In this document: positions 1 to 7,761 of the stretch, in pieces
How the letters are laid out: each line of letters begins with the position of its first letter
How positions within the stretch are numbered: position 1 is the first letter of the stretch
Assembly (NCBI GenBank): GCA_948579355.1
Contig: CAPAOV010000014.1
Location: 3,981-67,980 of the forward strand
Direction: 5' to 3'
Source: an uncultured Eubacterium sp.
GTDB taxonomy: Bacteria > Bacillota > Clostridia > Lachnospirales > Lachnospiraceae
DNA: 64,000 bases
Program-made: the position numbers and the translations under genes
The notes under the pieces: generated by a model
Told to the model about the DNA's origin: nothing
Databases searched by the model: none
What the model saw: only the letters and a program-made list of their open reading frames with translations

Positions 1-1083
1 AATGCTGAGGGACTGCGTACCAGCAAGACCGTGAATGGGGAGAAGACGGTCTTTGTCTGGGACGGAGAACAGTTGCTCATGGAACTCACCGGAAGCGGCA
101 AAGTAAAGAAGAGATACATCCGTGGAAACGACCTTGTGTATGCTGATAAGGGAAAGAATACAGAAAAGCAGTATTATGTGACTGACCCACATGGAAATGT
201 GGTACAGCTCACGGATGAGAATGGAGCAGTCACCAAGACCTATGAGTATGATTCATTTGGTAATGAAGTAAAGCCGGATGTGAAAGATGATAATCCGTTC
301 CGCTACTGCGGAGAGTACTATGATAAAGAGACTGAAGAAATCTATCTGCGGGCAAGGTACTATCAGCCGGAACAGGGGAGATTTCTGACACGAGATACCT
401 ATACCGGAGAGGCAGATGAGCCGGAGAGTTTGCATCTGTATACTTACTGTGGAAATGATGGGGTGAATGCGTGGGATCCGAGCGGGCATAGAAAAACAAC
501 TAAATTTGAAAAAGGAGAAATAGACAAGCTTAAAAAAAATGCACCTAAATATAATTCAAAACTATGGAATGATGGAGATGAAGAAGTTGAGCCAATTGAA
601 CTGTATGGACCTCCAACAGGAATGTATATTTTACCAGATGATAAGGTTCAGTATAGAACGAATTGCTATGCATATGCATTTAATTATCGTAAGAATCCCA
701 AAACCAAACAGGAATTCGCACCATGGAATAACTATTCAATATGGGGAATGCAGCCGGGAATGTTTTCCGGTAATATGCTAACTAATTATTATAAAAGAGA
801 TATTTTAGATGCGGTAAAATCAGATATGAAAATTCTTGGAGTTAAGTTTTATAAAGTAACTAGGAAAAATAAAAAAAAGTATAAAAAGGTTGTAAAAAAA
901 TCATATATTGTGGCTTTAGTAATAAATCCCGGTAAGGATTATCATTGGTACAGGCTAAACAGGGATGGAAAATGGTCTGATAAACCTGGTGCTACTTGGG
1001 TTCGCAAGAGAAAGAAGTATCCTACCAATATAAAGAATGAATATACAGAATTTGCAGGATATTATTATGTAAAGAAACCATAA
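1..1083 (+). CDS. Rhs/YD-repeat protein, C-terminal part with variable papain-like tip (5' end outside window)
   Basis: The reading frame is open from base 1 (NAEGLRTSKTVNG precedes the first GTG at 31), so this is the 3' end of a larger gene. The first ~160 residues are a typical Rhs-associated core: YD-type repeats (VTKTYEYDSFGN), the RYCGEYYDKETEEIYLRARYY block, GRFLTRD and a closing NAWDPSGH. Family knowledge: Rhs/WapA proteins are secreted or wall-linked shells whose polymorphic C-terminus after the core is often a contact-dependent toxin. The tip after the core, about 195 residues, is lysine-rich and AT-rich. It contains NCYAYAF (Cys codon at 664) and DYHWYRLNRDGKWSDKPG (His codon at 943), an order that fits a papain-like cysteine peptidase or transglutaminase fold. 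That assignment is inference from motifs; the toxin role is unproven. Confidence 0.85.
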   Translation, partial: NAEGLRTSKTVNGEKTVFVWDGEQLLMELTGSGKVKKRYIRGNDLVYADKGKNTEKQYYVTDPHGNVVQLTDENGAVTKTYEYDSFGNEVKPDVKDDNPFRYCGEYYDKETEEIYLRARYYQPEQGRFLTRDTYTGEADEPESLHLYTYCGNDGVNAWDPSGHRKTTKFEKGEIDKLKKNAPKYNSKLWNDGDEEVEPIELYGPPTGMYILPDDKVQYRTNCYAYAFNYRKNPKTKQEFAPWNNYSIWGMQPGMFSGNMLTNYYKRDILDAVKSDMKILGVKFYKVTRKNKKKYKKVVKKSYIVALVINPGKDYHWYRLNRDGKWSDKPGATWVRKRKKYPTNIKNEYTEFAGYYYVKKP

Positions 1084-1269
1084 TTAGGAATCATATCCTA
1101 TAGCGAGAGAGATAACCTTGAAAAGGAGCTATAAAAACTACTGTTTCATAATGAAAGTGGCAAACAATAAATGGCCATTAAAAAATAATTTATAGTGCTT
1201 AAGTTAATATATCAGATAAGGATTGAATTTCCCAGAAGAATGTGGGAGAAAGGAGGAAATCCAATTAAA

Positions 1270-2007
1270 ATGATTGGATTATACAAGAAAAATATGGATG
1301 GTGATAAACAAAAAATGACAATTAAATGTAGTTTAACAATTAAATTAATAATTTTTTTGTGTTTGGCTTTATTACTTACATTAGGTATTATTTGCTATTT
1401 AAGTATAGAATTAAAAAACTCTTATAAAGTGAAATTGGATGCAATTGAAATAGAAGAAATTGCAAAAAAATTTTCGGTTTCAGAAGATGAAGTTACAAGA
1501 AAGTACATATATTATCAAAATTGGACGGATGTAAAGTCTGCATTGAAAAATAGTTTGTCTAATCAAGAAATTATTGATTTTATAAAAAGGGGAGGTACAG
1601 TGAAAGGGTACAATACAGCGCTATGTTTTGCAAAGAATTCGGATAACTCTTTAAGAAAAGCACTTTCTATTGGTAATGATAGGACGAATGATGAATATTT
1701 CGAAATAGTTTTTGATAAGGAGGATGGCAGTACTATTAGAAAGCGAAAAAGGAATAGTAATTGTGAAGTTATTGATTTTTTTGTACTTACTAAAGGTATG
1801 ACAAAAGAGGAGACCATAGTAGCCCTGAATTGTGAGTTACCTGATATATGGAAAGGAACCGCTAATTTTCCAGAGTCAGAGGCGCATTATAATTTAGGAA
1901 GCAATTCAAGTGTTATTATTAAGTATGTTTATAACGAAAATGGAATATACGAAATTAATAAGGTACTTTATTGTGAGGGTAAAAATGAGAACATTCTTAT
2001 TCAATAG
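1270..2007 (+). CDS. Membrane-anchored protein of unknown function downstream of the Rhs gene
   Basis: I do not recognise the family. The ATG at 1270 is chosen because an AGGAGG lies at 1251-1256; a longer frame opens at 1195 without a good ribosome site. A basic N-terminus is followed by one hydrophobic segment (LIIFLCLALLLTLGIICYL), then about 190 hydrophilic residues predicted to lie outside the membrane. That part includes a helical start (EEIAKKFSVSEDEVTRKY) and a beta-rich C-terminus. The gene is AT-rich like the Rhs tip before it. Its position right after an Rhs C-terminus is where cognate immunity genes usually sit, so an immunity role is possible, but WapA-type immunity proteins are normally cytosolic and small. 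Function left open. Confidence 0.7.
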   Translation: MIGLYKKNMDGDKQKMTIKCSLTIKLIIFLCLALLLTLGIICYLSIELKNSYKVKLDAIEIEEIAKKFSVSEDEVTRKYIYYQNWTDVKSALKNSLSNQEIIDFIKRGGTVKGYNTALCFAKNSDNSLRKALSIGNDRTNDEYFEIVFDKEDGSTIRKRKRNSNCEVIDFFVLTKGMTKEETIVALNCELPDIWKGTANFPESEAHYNLGSNSSVIIKYVYNENGIYEINKVLYCEGKNENILIQ

Positions 2008-2144
2008 AAGAAATTTATTTGGTGTCATTAAAAAAATGAATAATGCAACCAATATTATATTGTAAAATTGCACTTGGATACGAAACAATTCATACAAGTG
2101 GCAAAGAATGAGGATTCGGGTGTTTCTGTAATGGTGCCTTACAA

Positions 2145-2288
2145 TTGCGAAACTATTTATTGCTATCGCCTCTGTCAAAAAATACTGGAGTCTGATAAGA
2201 TAGACATATATAACAAAGAATGAAAAACAAAAGAAAAACCGGATGCAGGGGAAAGTACCCCGCAAAGCATTTACGAATGACAGAGTTA
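2145..2288 (+). repeat. Dispersed repeat, copy A (truncated 5' end of a gene)
   Basis: About 143 bases match 63858-64000 with roughly nine in ten positions identical by eye. Shared blocks include CGCCTCTGTCAAAAAA and GGATGCAGGGGAAAGTAC. Both copies contain an ATG (2243 here) followed by codons for QGKV-RKAFTNDRV. Here the frame ends after 16 codons at TAA 2291-2293; in the other copy it is still open at the window edge. This copy therefore looks like the orphaned start of a gene family present elsewhere. Confidence 0.75.
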
Positions 2289-2308
2289 CCTAAAATACAT
2301 AAGACAGG

Positions 2309-2358
2309 AATAATTCCATCCGGATACAAACCGTGTTTCCGGATGGAATTATTTTTTC
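2309..2358 (+). terminator. Rho-independent terminator
   Basis: A perfect 16-base stem, AATAATTCCATCCGGA (2309-2324) with TCCGGATGGAATTATT (2338-2353), is followed by a T-rich run. It lies just after the truncated repeat copy A. Confidence 0.85.
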
Positions 2359-2582
2359 TTATAGGAAAATTTCCCCTGTGCGGAGCAGGAACCGCATAGC
2401 GATTCTTAGAGAACTTTAGTTCTTTGCGGTGCGCTTCTCAGCCGCCGCTTTTTTTGCAAAATAACACAAAATTTATAGACAGTGTCTGACAGAGCAAAGC
2501 GGACAGAAAGCAGGTTGGTTTAAGCGCTTATTTATCAATCTTATAGTGTGTTCGAATATTTAAAAGAGGGAAGTATTATACC
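2359..2582. other. Intergenic stretch, no gene seen
   Basis: Together with the repeat and terminator before it, this fills the gap between 2007 and 2583. I see no credible open frame, and only weak inverted repeats around GCGGTGCGC...GCCGCCGC. A TTATAGT near 2545 could be a -10 for the next gene but has no good -35 partner. Confidence 0.5.
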
Positions 2583-3323
2583 ATGAAAAAAGCAAAATAC
2601 ATCTTGATAGGAGGTGTCATACTGATATTTATCGCATACATATTACGTTTTTTATGGGAACCTCATAGTCTAAGTGAACTGTTTGATGCGAATTATATGA
2701 GCATTACGCCAGAACAGGGGGCAAGTTCATTTAATTGTTTTAATGTTCAGGAGTATAATGGCAAAAAATATTTTTCCGATAAAGGAAATCTGGTCTTACA
2801 AAAAGCTGACAGTGACAAGAAAGAAATTCAAGTTAAAAATGTAGGCAGTTTTTTGATTAGAGATGATGAATTGGTGTATACCTTATCAGATGAAACAGAT
2901 AAGGTGTATGTAAAAAATCTTCAAACTAATAAGGTGAAAAATATATCAATCAAGAATGCAGATATTCTGTTAAATGATAATGAGTATGTATATATTTATT
3001 CAGACGGAAACATTCTGCATAAATTTGACCGGTTATGGAATGAGGTGAAAACAATTGACCTGAACAGAAAGGGATTCAGGAAGCGTTTTGAAAGAGCATG
3101 TATCATAGGGGGGAAATTAGTTTTTGCGACAGAGTCATTAAAACTGTATATATATGATGAACAAGAGGAGACATTGCATAAAGTAAAGATACCAAAAGGG
3201 GAAGAGCATTCCGAAGATGGGGATATAATGATAATGAATAATCAGGTCTATACTGCGGATACCCATTTTTTGGGAATATCATATCGGATAAATTCTGTTA
3301 ATGTAGAGTATGCAGACAGTTAG
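2583..3323 (+). CDS. Membrane-anchored beta-rich protein (propeller-like), unknown function
   Basis: The 246-residue product has a signal-anchor at residues 4-24 (YILIGGVILIFIAYILRFLW). The rest is soluble and made of repeated short strands of the pattern (K)xYFSDKGNLVLQK, DELVYTLSDET, NEYVYIYSDGNI and KLVFATESLKLYIYDE. Such repeats resemble DUF5050-type or other propeller-like extracytoplasmic proteins. GAGGGA upstream supports the start. It resembles in style the lipoprotein at 4033, and both are interleaved with Rhs remnants, so the group may be a surface module associated with Rhs genes. It ends directly before decayed Rhs sequence. No catalytic motif is visible. Confidence 0.7.
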   Translation: MKKAKYILIGGVILIFIAYILRFLWEPHSLSELFDANYMSITPEQGASSFNCFNVQEYNGKKYFSDKGNLVLQKADSDKKEIQVKNVGSFLIRDDELVYTLSDETDKVYVKNLQTNKVKNISIKNADILLNDNEYVYIYSDGNILHKFDRLWNEVKTIDLNRKGFRKRFERACIIGGKLVFATESLKLYIYDEQEETLHKVKIPKGEEHSEDGDIMIMNNQVYTADTHFLGISYRINSVNVEYADS

Positions 3324-3695
3324 AGATTCAGAGTACCACAACAGGGCATGACAATACTGGAAATGTGACAGAAAAATGTATCAGCTCACCGTTAGCAGCA
3401 AGAAAAATCTATGCCTATGGCTTGGATAGGATGGATTACAAAATAAGCAAAGACAGGCAGTGAGGACATTTCCTACACCGACGACAGCAACAATAACCGC
3501 AAAGAAATGAAAGCTGGCAATAAAGTAACCGCCTATAAATACAACAAAAACGATGAACTGCTCCGTACCGATACCTTGAATACAAACACGGAACAAGACA
3601 CTGTCGTCCTCTATAAAAACTACAGAAACGGAAACCAGCTGGTCGCGGTCAACCGCTATGAAATGAGGAAGGGTCTGCGATTTCATAACAATTAA
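3324..3695 (+). pseudogene. Decayed Rhs/YD-repeat gene fragment
   Basis: Conceptual translation reads TGHDNTGNVTEK, RKIYAYGLDRMDYK, then after a frame change and an in-frame stop (RQ*), GSEDISYTDDSNNNRKEM, KVTAYKYNKNDELLRTD and YKNYRNGNQLVAVNRYE. These are Rhs/YD-repeat style blocks spread over two frames with no valid start. The last part gives an open frame from 3507 to 3695, but it is a shard rather than a gene. It is likely a displaced or recombined piece of a larger Rhs gene. Confidence 0.7.
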
Positions 3696-3860
3696 GACTC
3701 AAATCATAGAATGATTGGAAAAGTCTTTGCGCCCGGTTTTGGGATATTCCTGAACAAAAGATAAATCAAGGTTGTTACTATAAGTACAGAACCAAAAGTT
3801 CTGAGAGTAATAAAAGAGGTTGCCAGACCTCGCAAATCCGCATAAATACTGAATGTGTGG

Positions 3861-3989
3861 AGTTTTGCTCATGGCTATAAGACTAACAAATGGGAGTGGC
3901 GAGGTAAATTCGATTCAAAGGAGGAAAATCTTCGATATACTGAAGCAATAAACAAATCGGCAGAGTATCTCAAAAATCTTTTTAACTAA
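3861..3989 (+). pseudogene. Orphan C-terminal tail, probable Rhs tip remnant
   Basis: A frame without a start codon encodes SFAHGYKTNKWEWRGKFD and then SKEENLRYTEAINKSAEYLKNLFN before TAA at 3987-3989. It looks like the end of a lost protein, plausibly an exchanged Rhs tip or tip-immunity remnant. This is inferred from position and coding-like composition only. Confidence 0.4.
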
Positions 3990-4032
3990 AGTGCGGTGTG
4001 TTTTGTTACTGCTATTATGGAGAGAGGGGATT

Positions 4033-5373
4033 ATGATGAGAAGAAAATATGCGGTATGTCTTATTTTATTTACACTATTAGCTGTTTCCGCAGGGGGATG
4101 TGGGCGGAAAGAAAACAATATATCCCAACAGAATCAGACAGAGAGAACGACTCAAACAGAGAAACCGGCTGAGACAGAGAAGCCAGCTAATTCTGCGTCT
4201 CCAACAATGAGTAAAAAAAGAATAAAAGGCGTTGTTGTGATTGACGAAACAGGAAAGAAGCGTAAATTGAGGCTGGGCGACTTGGATGAGACAGATGCAG
4301 GAATTGGCGTTTGTTCATCTGATTTTATTACAGCTTCCCAAATTTCTGATGGACACTATTACTATTTACACGTGGGGGGAGGAGGTAAATATACGATATA
4401 TCGGGACAAAAGGGTTGTAGTAGGACATTTTTTTATAAAAGAGGGAGACGTAGTAGGATTTGCAAAAGCCGGTGAGGACTTTTTGGCTAATATTATGCAT
4501 GTGGAGGAACATCCGGTGACTTTTGATGTGGAAAATATTACATATGATATTGTCCGGATTAATCTGGAGACAGAAAGCGTCGAAGTATTGCTGAAGAATT
4601 GTGCAGATTTCGGTAATGTAGGTGACGAAAGAATCAATGTCGACGATATCATGTTTTATAGGGGAAGCATGTACTATGATTCCAGAGAAGACGTGCAATG
4701 GGAAGCGGGAGGAGAATACGAACCGGGAGCTTTTCTGATAAGCCGGAATTTGGATAACATAGAGCAGCAAAATAAAATGACCTGTACAGAACAGATGAAT
4801 GAAGCGAAACCGTACCTGACATTTGTAGACGGGAAAATATTGTATGGAAAGCAAAAGGGGAAAGAAGTATCTTTGTATATGTTTGATTTAGAGACCCGAG
4901 AGCAGACGGACCTGATACGATACAAGAGAAAAAAAGCATACGTGCGATATTCAACTTCTTCGTATGATAGTGTTCTCCTGTCGGTGGATAACGATTATAT
5001 TTATTGTCAGGACATGGCAATTCCGCGCAAGGGTGGGAAAATGCAGCCGCTGTTGAAAAATGCACTGAGGAATTTGAATGGTGGTGAAATTATATTTTCC
5101 AGCAATAAAAAATATATCTTTTATTTGGATAAAAAATATAAATTACACCGAATAGATAAAAAGACCGGACAGGATATTCGTATCGGAGATAAGAAGTTGA
5201 TGTCAGTCCAGTGTATGGAGGACCGGATATATGTAAAAGAGTTACGACATGGCTACTGGGATGAACAACCGGAGAAGCGTCAGGATGTTCTGTATTGTAT
5301 GAGTTTAGATGGAACGGTTAAATGGAAGCATACACTGGAAAGGGACAAAGAGGCAGAGATGGATTGGGATTAG
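4033..5373 (+). CDS. Probable lipoprotein with propeller-like repeats, unknown function
   Basis: The ATG at 4033 (or 4036) follows AGAGGGGA; the frame opens at 3991, but the extra residues do not look like a signal. The N-terminus is a signal peptide (YAVCLILFTLLAVSAGGC) ending at a Cys with a lipobox-like AGGC, then a Ser/Thr/Glu-rich linker with TEKPAETEKPA repeats, as in many Gram-positive lipoproteins. The remaining ~370 residues hold repeated strand pairs (GHYYYLHVGGGGKYTIYRDK, DGKILYGKQKGKEVSLYMFD, KKYIFYLDKKYKLHRIDKKTG), typical of DUF5050-like or propeller-like extracellular domains. No enzyme motif is seen. It sits between Rhs debris and the agr-like locus. Confidence 0.75.
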   Translation: MMRRKYAVCLILFTLLAVSAGGCGRKENNISQQNQTERTTQTEKPAETEKPANSASPTMSKKRIKGVVVIDETGKKRKLRLGDLDETDAGIGVCSSDFITASQISDGHYYYLHVGGGGKYTIYRDKRVVVGHFFIKEGDVVGFAKAGEDFLANIMHVEEHPVTFDVENITYDIVRINLETESVEVLLKNCADFGNVGDERINVDDIMFYRGSMYYDSREDVQWEAGGEYEPGAFLISRNLDNIEQQNKMTCTEQMNEAKPYLTFVDGKILYGKQKGKEVSLYMFDLETREQTDLIRYKRKKAYVRYSTSSYDSVLLSVDNDYIYCQDMAIPRKGGKMQPLLKNALRNLNGGEIIFSSNKKYIFYLDKKYKLHRIDKKTGQDIRIGDKKLMSVQCMEDRIYVKELRHGYWDEQPEKRQDVLYCMSLDGTVKWKHTLERDKEAEMDWD

Positions 5374-5496
5374 ATGGTTTTCCCACGCACTTTAAGTTTT
5401 GCAGTTATAAGTCCGCTTCTATTAGCGGAAAGGGTGCTAGAATGCCAGAGTATAGTACAGCGTAATGGGGAGAATAAAACAGTTGATAAAGTATCG

Positions 5497-5525
5497 TTGA
5501 AAAGAAACGCAAAATAATGTATAAT
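5497..5525 (+). promoter_or_regulatory. Sigma-A-type promoter for the response-regulator/kinase pair
   Basis: TTGAAA at 5497-5502, a 17-base spacer and TATAAT at 5520-5525, about 85 bases before the ATG at 5611. The gap 5374-5496 holds only a short CCGCT/AGCGG hairpin and no gene. Confidence 0.8.
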
Positions 5526-5610
5526 AATATTGGAAATTTTTGGAATCAGAATACATTCTATTAAATAGTTGAATTTATTCATGGGTTAAAAGACAGTTTG
5601 GGAAAATGAA

Positions 5611-6351
5611 ATGAAACAGATACTTGTATTAGAGGATAACGAACACACACGGAACAGGTTGGTTAAGATACTGAAATCTTTGGAGCAGAAAGTAAATGTA
5701 TTTGCTTTCTCGAATCAGGAGGAAGCTTTCGGCTGCGCAATGATGCACCGGATAGATTTATTTCTGGTGGATATTATTCTTTGTCCAAAGGAGAAAAATG
5801 ACTTTTCAGGAATCAGTTTTGTGGAGAGAATCAGAGAATGTGCTTCCTGCTCGGCAGAAGTTGTTTTTATTACGAGCATTGCAGGATTAGAGGTTGATTT
5901 ACTGCACCGTGTACATTGCTATGATTATATTGAAAAGCCAATAGATGAAGAGCGGATTAAAAGGATTGTCAGCGAGATACTTAATCGTGGCGAGAAAGCA
6001 TCCAAATTGCCGGAACGTATTTATTTAAGAAACAATGGGATTTGCTTTCCGATTGATGTAACTGAAATCCGATATGTACTGAATCAAAATAGGATAATGT
6101 ATGTTTATACTGCGGAAGAATGTATTGAAGTTCCAAACCTGACATTAAAGCGGTTTTTAGAACAAGTCAGAGACTCTATTTTTCTTTCCCCGTTAAAGGG
6201 GGTGGCAGTTAATATTGCCCACATAGAGTCTGTTGACTATGTCAATCAATTTATTTATCTGAAAGGGATAAAGGAACCGGTCAGTATGGGCTCCGTTATG
6301 AAAAAGCGCTTTCGTAATGAGTATGAAGCATACATAAAACGAGGGTACTAG
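5611..6351 (+). CDS. LytTR-family response regulator (AgrA-like)
   Basis: The 246-residue protein has an N-terminal receiver domain: acidic pair E8-D9, phospho-acceptor D54 in LFLVDIIL, T88 in FITSIAG and K109 in YIEKP. From about residue 135 a LytTR DNA-binding domain follows (RIYLRNNGICFPIDVTEIRYV, then FLSPLKGVAVNIAHIESVD). Family knowledge: AgrA-type regulators are phosphorylated by a GHKL kinase and bind direct repeats in promoters of peptide-signal operons. The kinase gene starts 4 bases after this stop, so the two are co-transcribed. An agrB-agrD pair lies convergently downstream, which supports a role in cyclic-peptide sensing. The name agrA is not assigned because orthology cannot be tested here. 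Confidence 0.9.
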   Translation: MKQILVLEDNEHTRNRLVKILKSLEQKVNVFAFSNQEEAFGCAMMHRIDLFLVDIILCPKEKNDFSGISFVERIRECASCSAEVVFITSIAGLEVDLLHRVHCYDYIEKPIDEERIKRIVSEILNRGEKASKLPERIYLRNNGICFPIDVTEIRYVLNQNRIMYVYTAEECIEVPNLTLKRFLEQVRDSIFLSPLKGVAVNIAHIESVDYVNQFIYLKGIKEPVSMGSVMKKRFRNEYEAYIKRGY

Positions 6352-6355
6352 AGAA

Positions 6356-7609
6356 ATGAAAATAACGTATTTACTATTAGCGACGACTACTGTTTTAGAA
6401 TTATTAAGTAGTACTTTTGTAGTGAATGGGTTGGTGGGGAAAGAGAAGACAATTCCGATTTTTAAGACTTCTATATTTATAGTGGCAACAGTTGCTTATA
6501 TTCTTATGCTGCCGGATACTTTGACGACAGGGAGTTATCTGCTGTTTCTGCTATATATAAAGTGGTCTTATAATGAATCATGGAAAAATAGTCTGATTAC
6601 GTTAATACTATGTATAATTTTAGTCGGCCTTGTAGAATTAGTAAGCTTTTTTCCTTTTGCATTTATTATGCATGGATGGCTATCGGATATAATGAATAAT
6701 CTGTTTGCTTCATCATGTAGTGTAATTCTTTGTTTTGCTGTGGCAAGATGTATTCCGATTCAGCATTTGAAAAATTGGTGTGAAAAGAAAGAAGTTACTT
6801 ATATTGCAGTGGTATTTTTTAGTCTGCTTCTAATGCTGACTACGATTATTAATTTTAAGATGACATTAGAGCTGGACGTAGGTGATTACATTTATATTAC
6901 GGCCTGTGTTGTATTAATGTGGTTGTTAGTAGTCCGGCTGATGAGATATCGGTACGAAGAGAAGATTCGAAAAAAGTACTTTGATGCGTTCTGTAGTGTC
7001 ATTGACCAAATGAAGAGACGTCAGCACAAATTCCGAAATCAGATGGATGTCGTTTATTCGTTACATAGGTTGTGCGATGATTATGACACACTTGTTGAGG
7101 AACAGAAGAAGTATTTAGGTAAGCTGGTTGATTATGAAATGCCCACGGATGTATTGGTGTTAGAGAATCCAATTATTATTGCGCATATTTTTGAAAAGAT
7201 AGCGGAGGCGCAGGAAGCGGGACTGCGAGTCAGAATGAAACTTTCATGCAGTCTGGCAAATTGTGACATTGATGATATACATATGATTGAGATATTGGGA
7301 ACATTTTTAGATAATGCGATTCAGGACATGATAGCGACGGAGCAGAAAGAGTTTTTGTATATTGAAGCAAAATATGAGAATGGCATCATAATTCGGGTTG
7401 CCAACCCGCATAGAAAGATGAAGAATCAGGAAATACAGCAGATGTTTGAGGACGGATATAGCACAAAAGGAGAAGGACGAGGAATTGGTTTGTATCACGT
7501 AAGAAAATTAGTTCAGAAATATAAAATAGATTTAGCAGTAGAAAATCAGAATCAGGGAGAACAAAACTACATTTGTTTTTCAATAATAATGAAAGAAAGC
7601 ACTCTGTGA
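6356..7609 (+). CDS. GHKL sensor histidine kinase (AgrC-like)
   Basis: The first ~200 of 417 residues are hydrophobic with about six membrane segments and form the likely peptide-sensing domain. A coiled linker (MRYRYEEKIRKKYFDAF) leads to the His motif RRQHKFRNQ, with H224 at the position of the AgrC phospho-His. The C-terminal GHKL ATPase has an N-box (LGTFLDNAIQD, N320) and a G-box (GEGRGIGLYHV from residue 372). No EAL, HAMP or PAS domain is present. It is 4 bases downstream of the LytTR regulator and converges with agrD-agrB. By family knowledge it would bind a secreted cyclic peptide and pass phosphate to the partner regulator. Confidence 0.9.
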   Translation: MKITYLLLATTTVLELLSSTFVVNGLVGKEKTIPIFKTSIFIVATVAYILMLPDTLTTGSYLLFLLYIKWSYNESWKNSLITLILCIILVGLVELVSFFPFAFIMHGWLSDIMNNLFASSCSVILCFAVARCIPIQHLKNWCEKKEVTYIAVVFFSLLLMLTTIINFKMTLELDVGDYIYITACVVLMWLLVVRLMRYRYEEKIRKKYFDAFCSVIDQMKRRQHKFRNQMDVVYSLHRLCDDYDTLVEEQKKYLGKLVDYEMPTDVLVLENPIIIAHIFEKIAEAQEAGLRVRMKLSCSLANCDIDDIHMIEILGTFLDNAIQDMIATEQKEFLYIEAKYENGIIIRVANPHRKMKNQEIQQMFEDGYSTKGEGRGIGLYHVRKLVQKYKIDLAVENQNQGEQNYICFSIIMKESTL

Positions 7610-7625
7610 TGGAGTGCTTTCTCTT
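7595..7625. terminator. Convergent terminator hairpin between kinase and agrD
   Basis: GAAAGCACTC (7595-7604) pairs with GAGTGCTTTC (7612-7621); the kinase stop codon lies in the loop. T-rich sequence follows on the + strand and A-rich sequence precedes it, so it may serve both directions. Confidence 0.75.
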
Positions 7626-7635
7626 ATTGTTAATC

Positions 7636-7761
7636 TTATTCTGTCGGAAGTTTTGGCTCGCCAAAGAAAATAAAACTGGCATGTTTTGCGGTCATGATAA
7701 TGGTTAAGGCTAAGCAAAGTGAGCACAACTTATACATTTTTGGTGTAAACAGTTTTTTCAT
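7636..7761 (-). CDS. agrD: AgrD-like cyclic-peptide precursor with Ser at the ring position
   Basis: This 41-residue peptide has AAAGGAG six bases before its ATG at 7761; the open frame extends further upstream without a site. It has the three AgrD parts: a short amphipathic leader (MKKLFTPKMYKL), a hydrophobic middle, and a core followed by the conserved acidic tail (GEPKLPTE). The ring would be the five residues SFIFF (residues 29-33). Most AgrD peptides have Cys at the first ring position and make a thiolactone. Here the codon is AGT (Ser), so a lactone is predicted; natural Ser-lactone signals are known in the Staphylococcus intermedius group. The gene overlaps the end of agrB by 32 bases. 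Confidence 0.8.
   Translation of the reverse strand: MKKLFTPKMYKLCSLCLALTIIMTAKHASFIFFGEPKLPTE

Noticed and set aside
4366..5065. Several - strand frames of 83-162 residues
   Set aside because: All lie antisense to the lipoprotein gene at 4033-5373 and have no coding features of their own.
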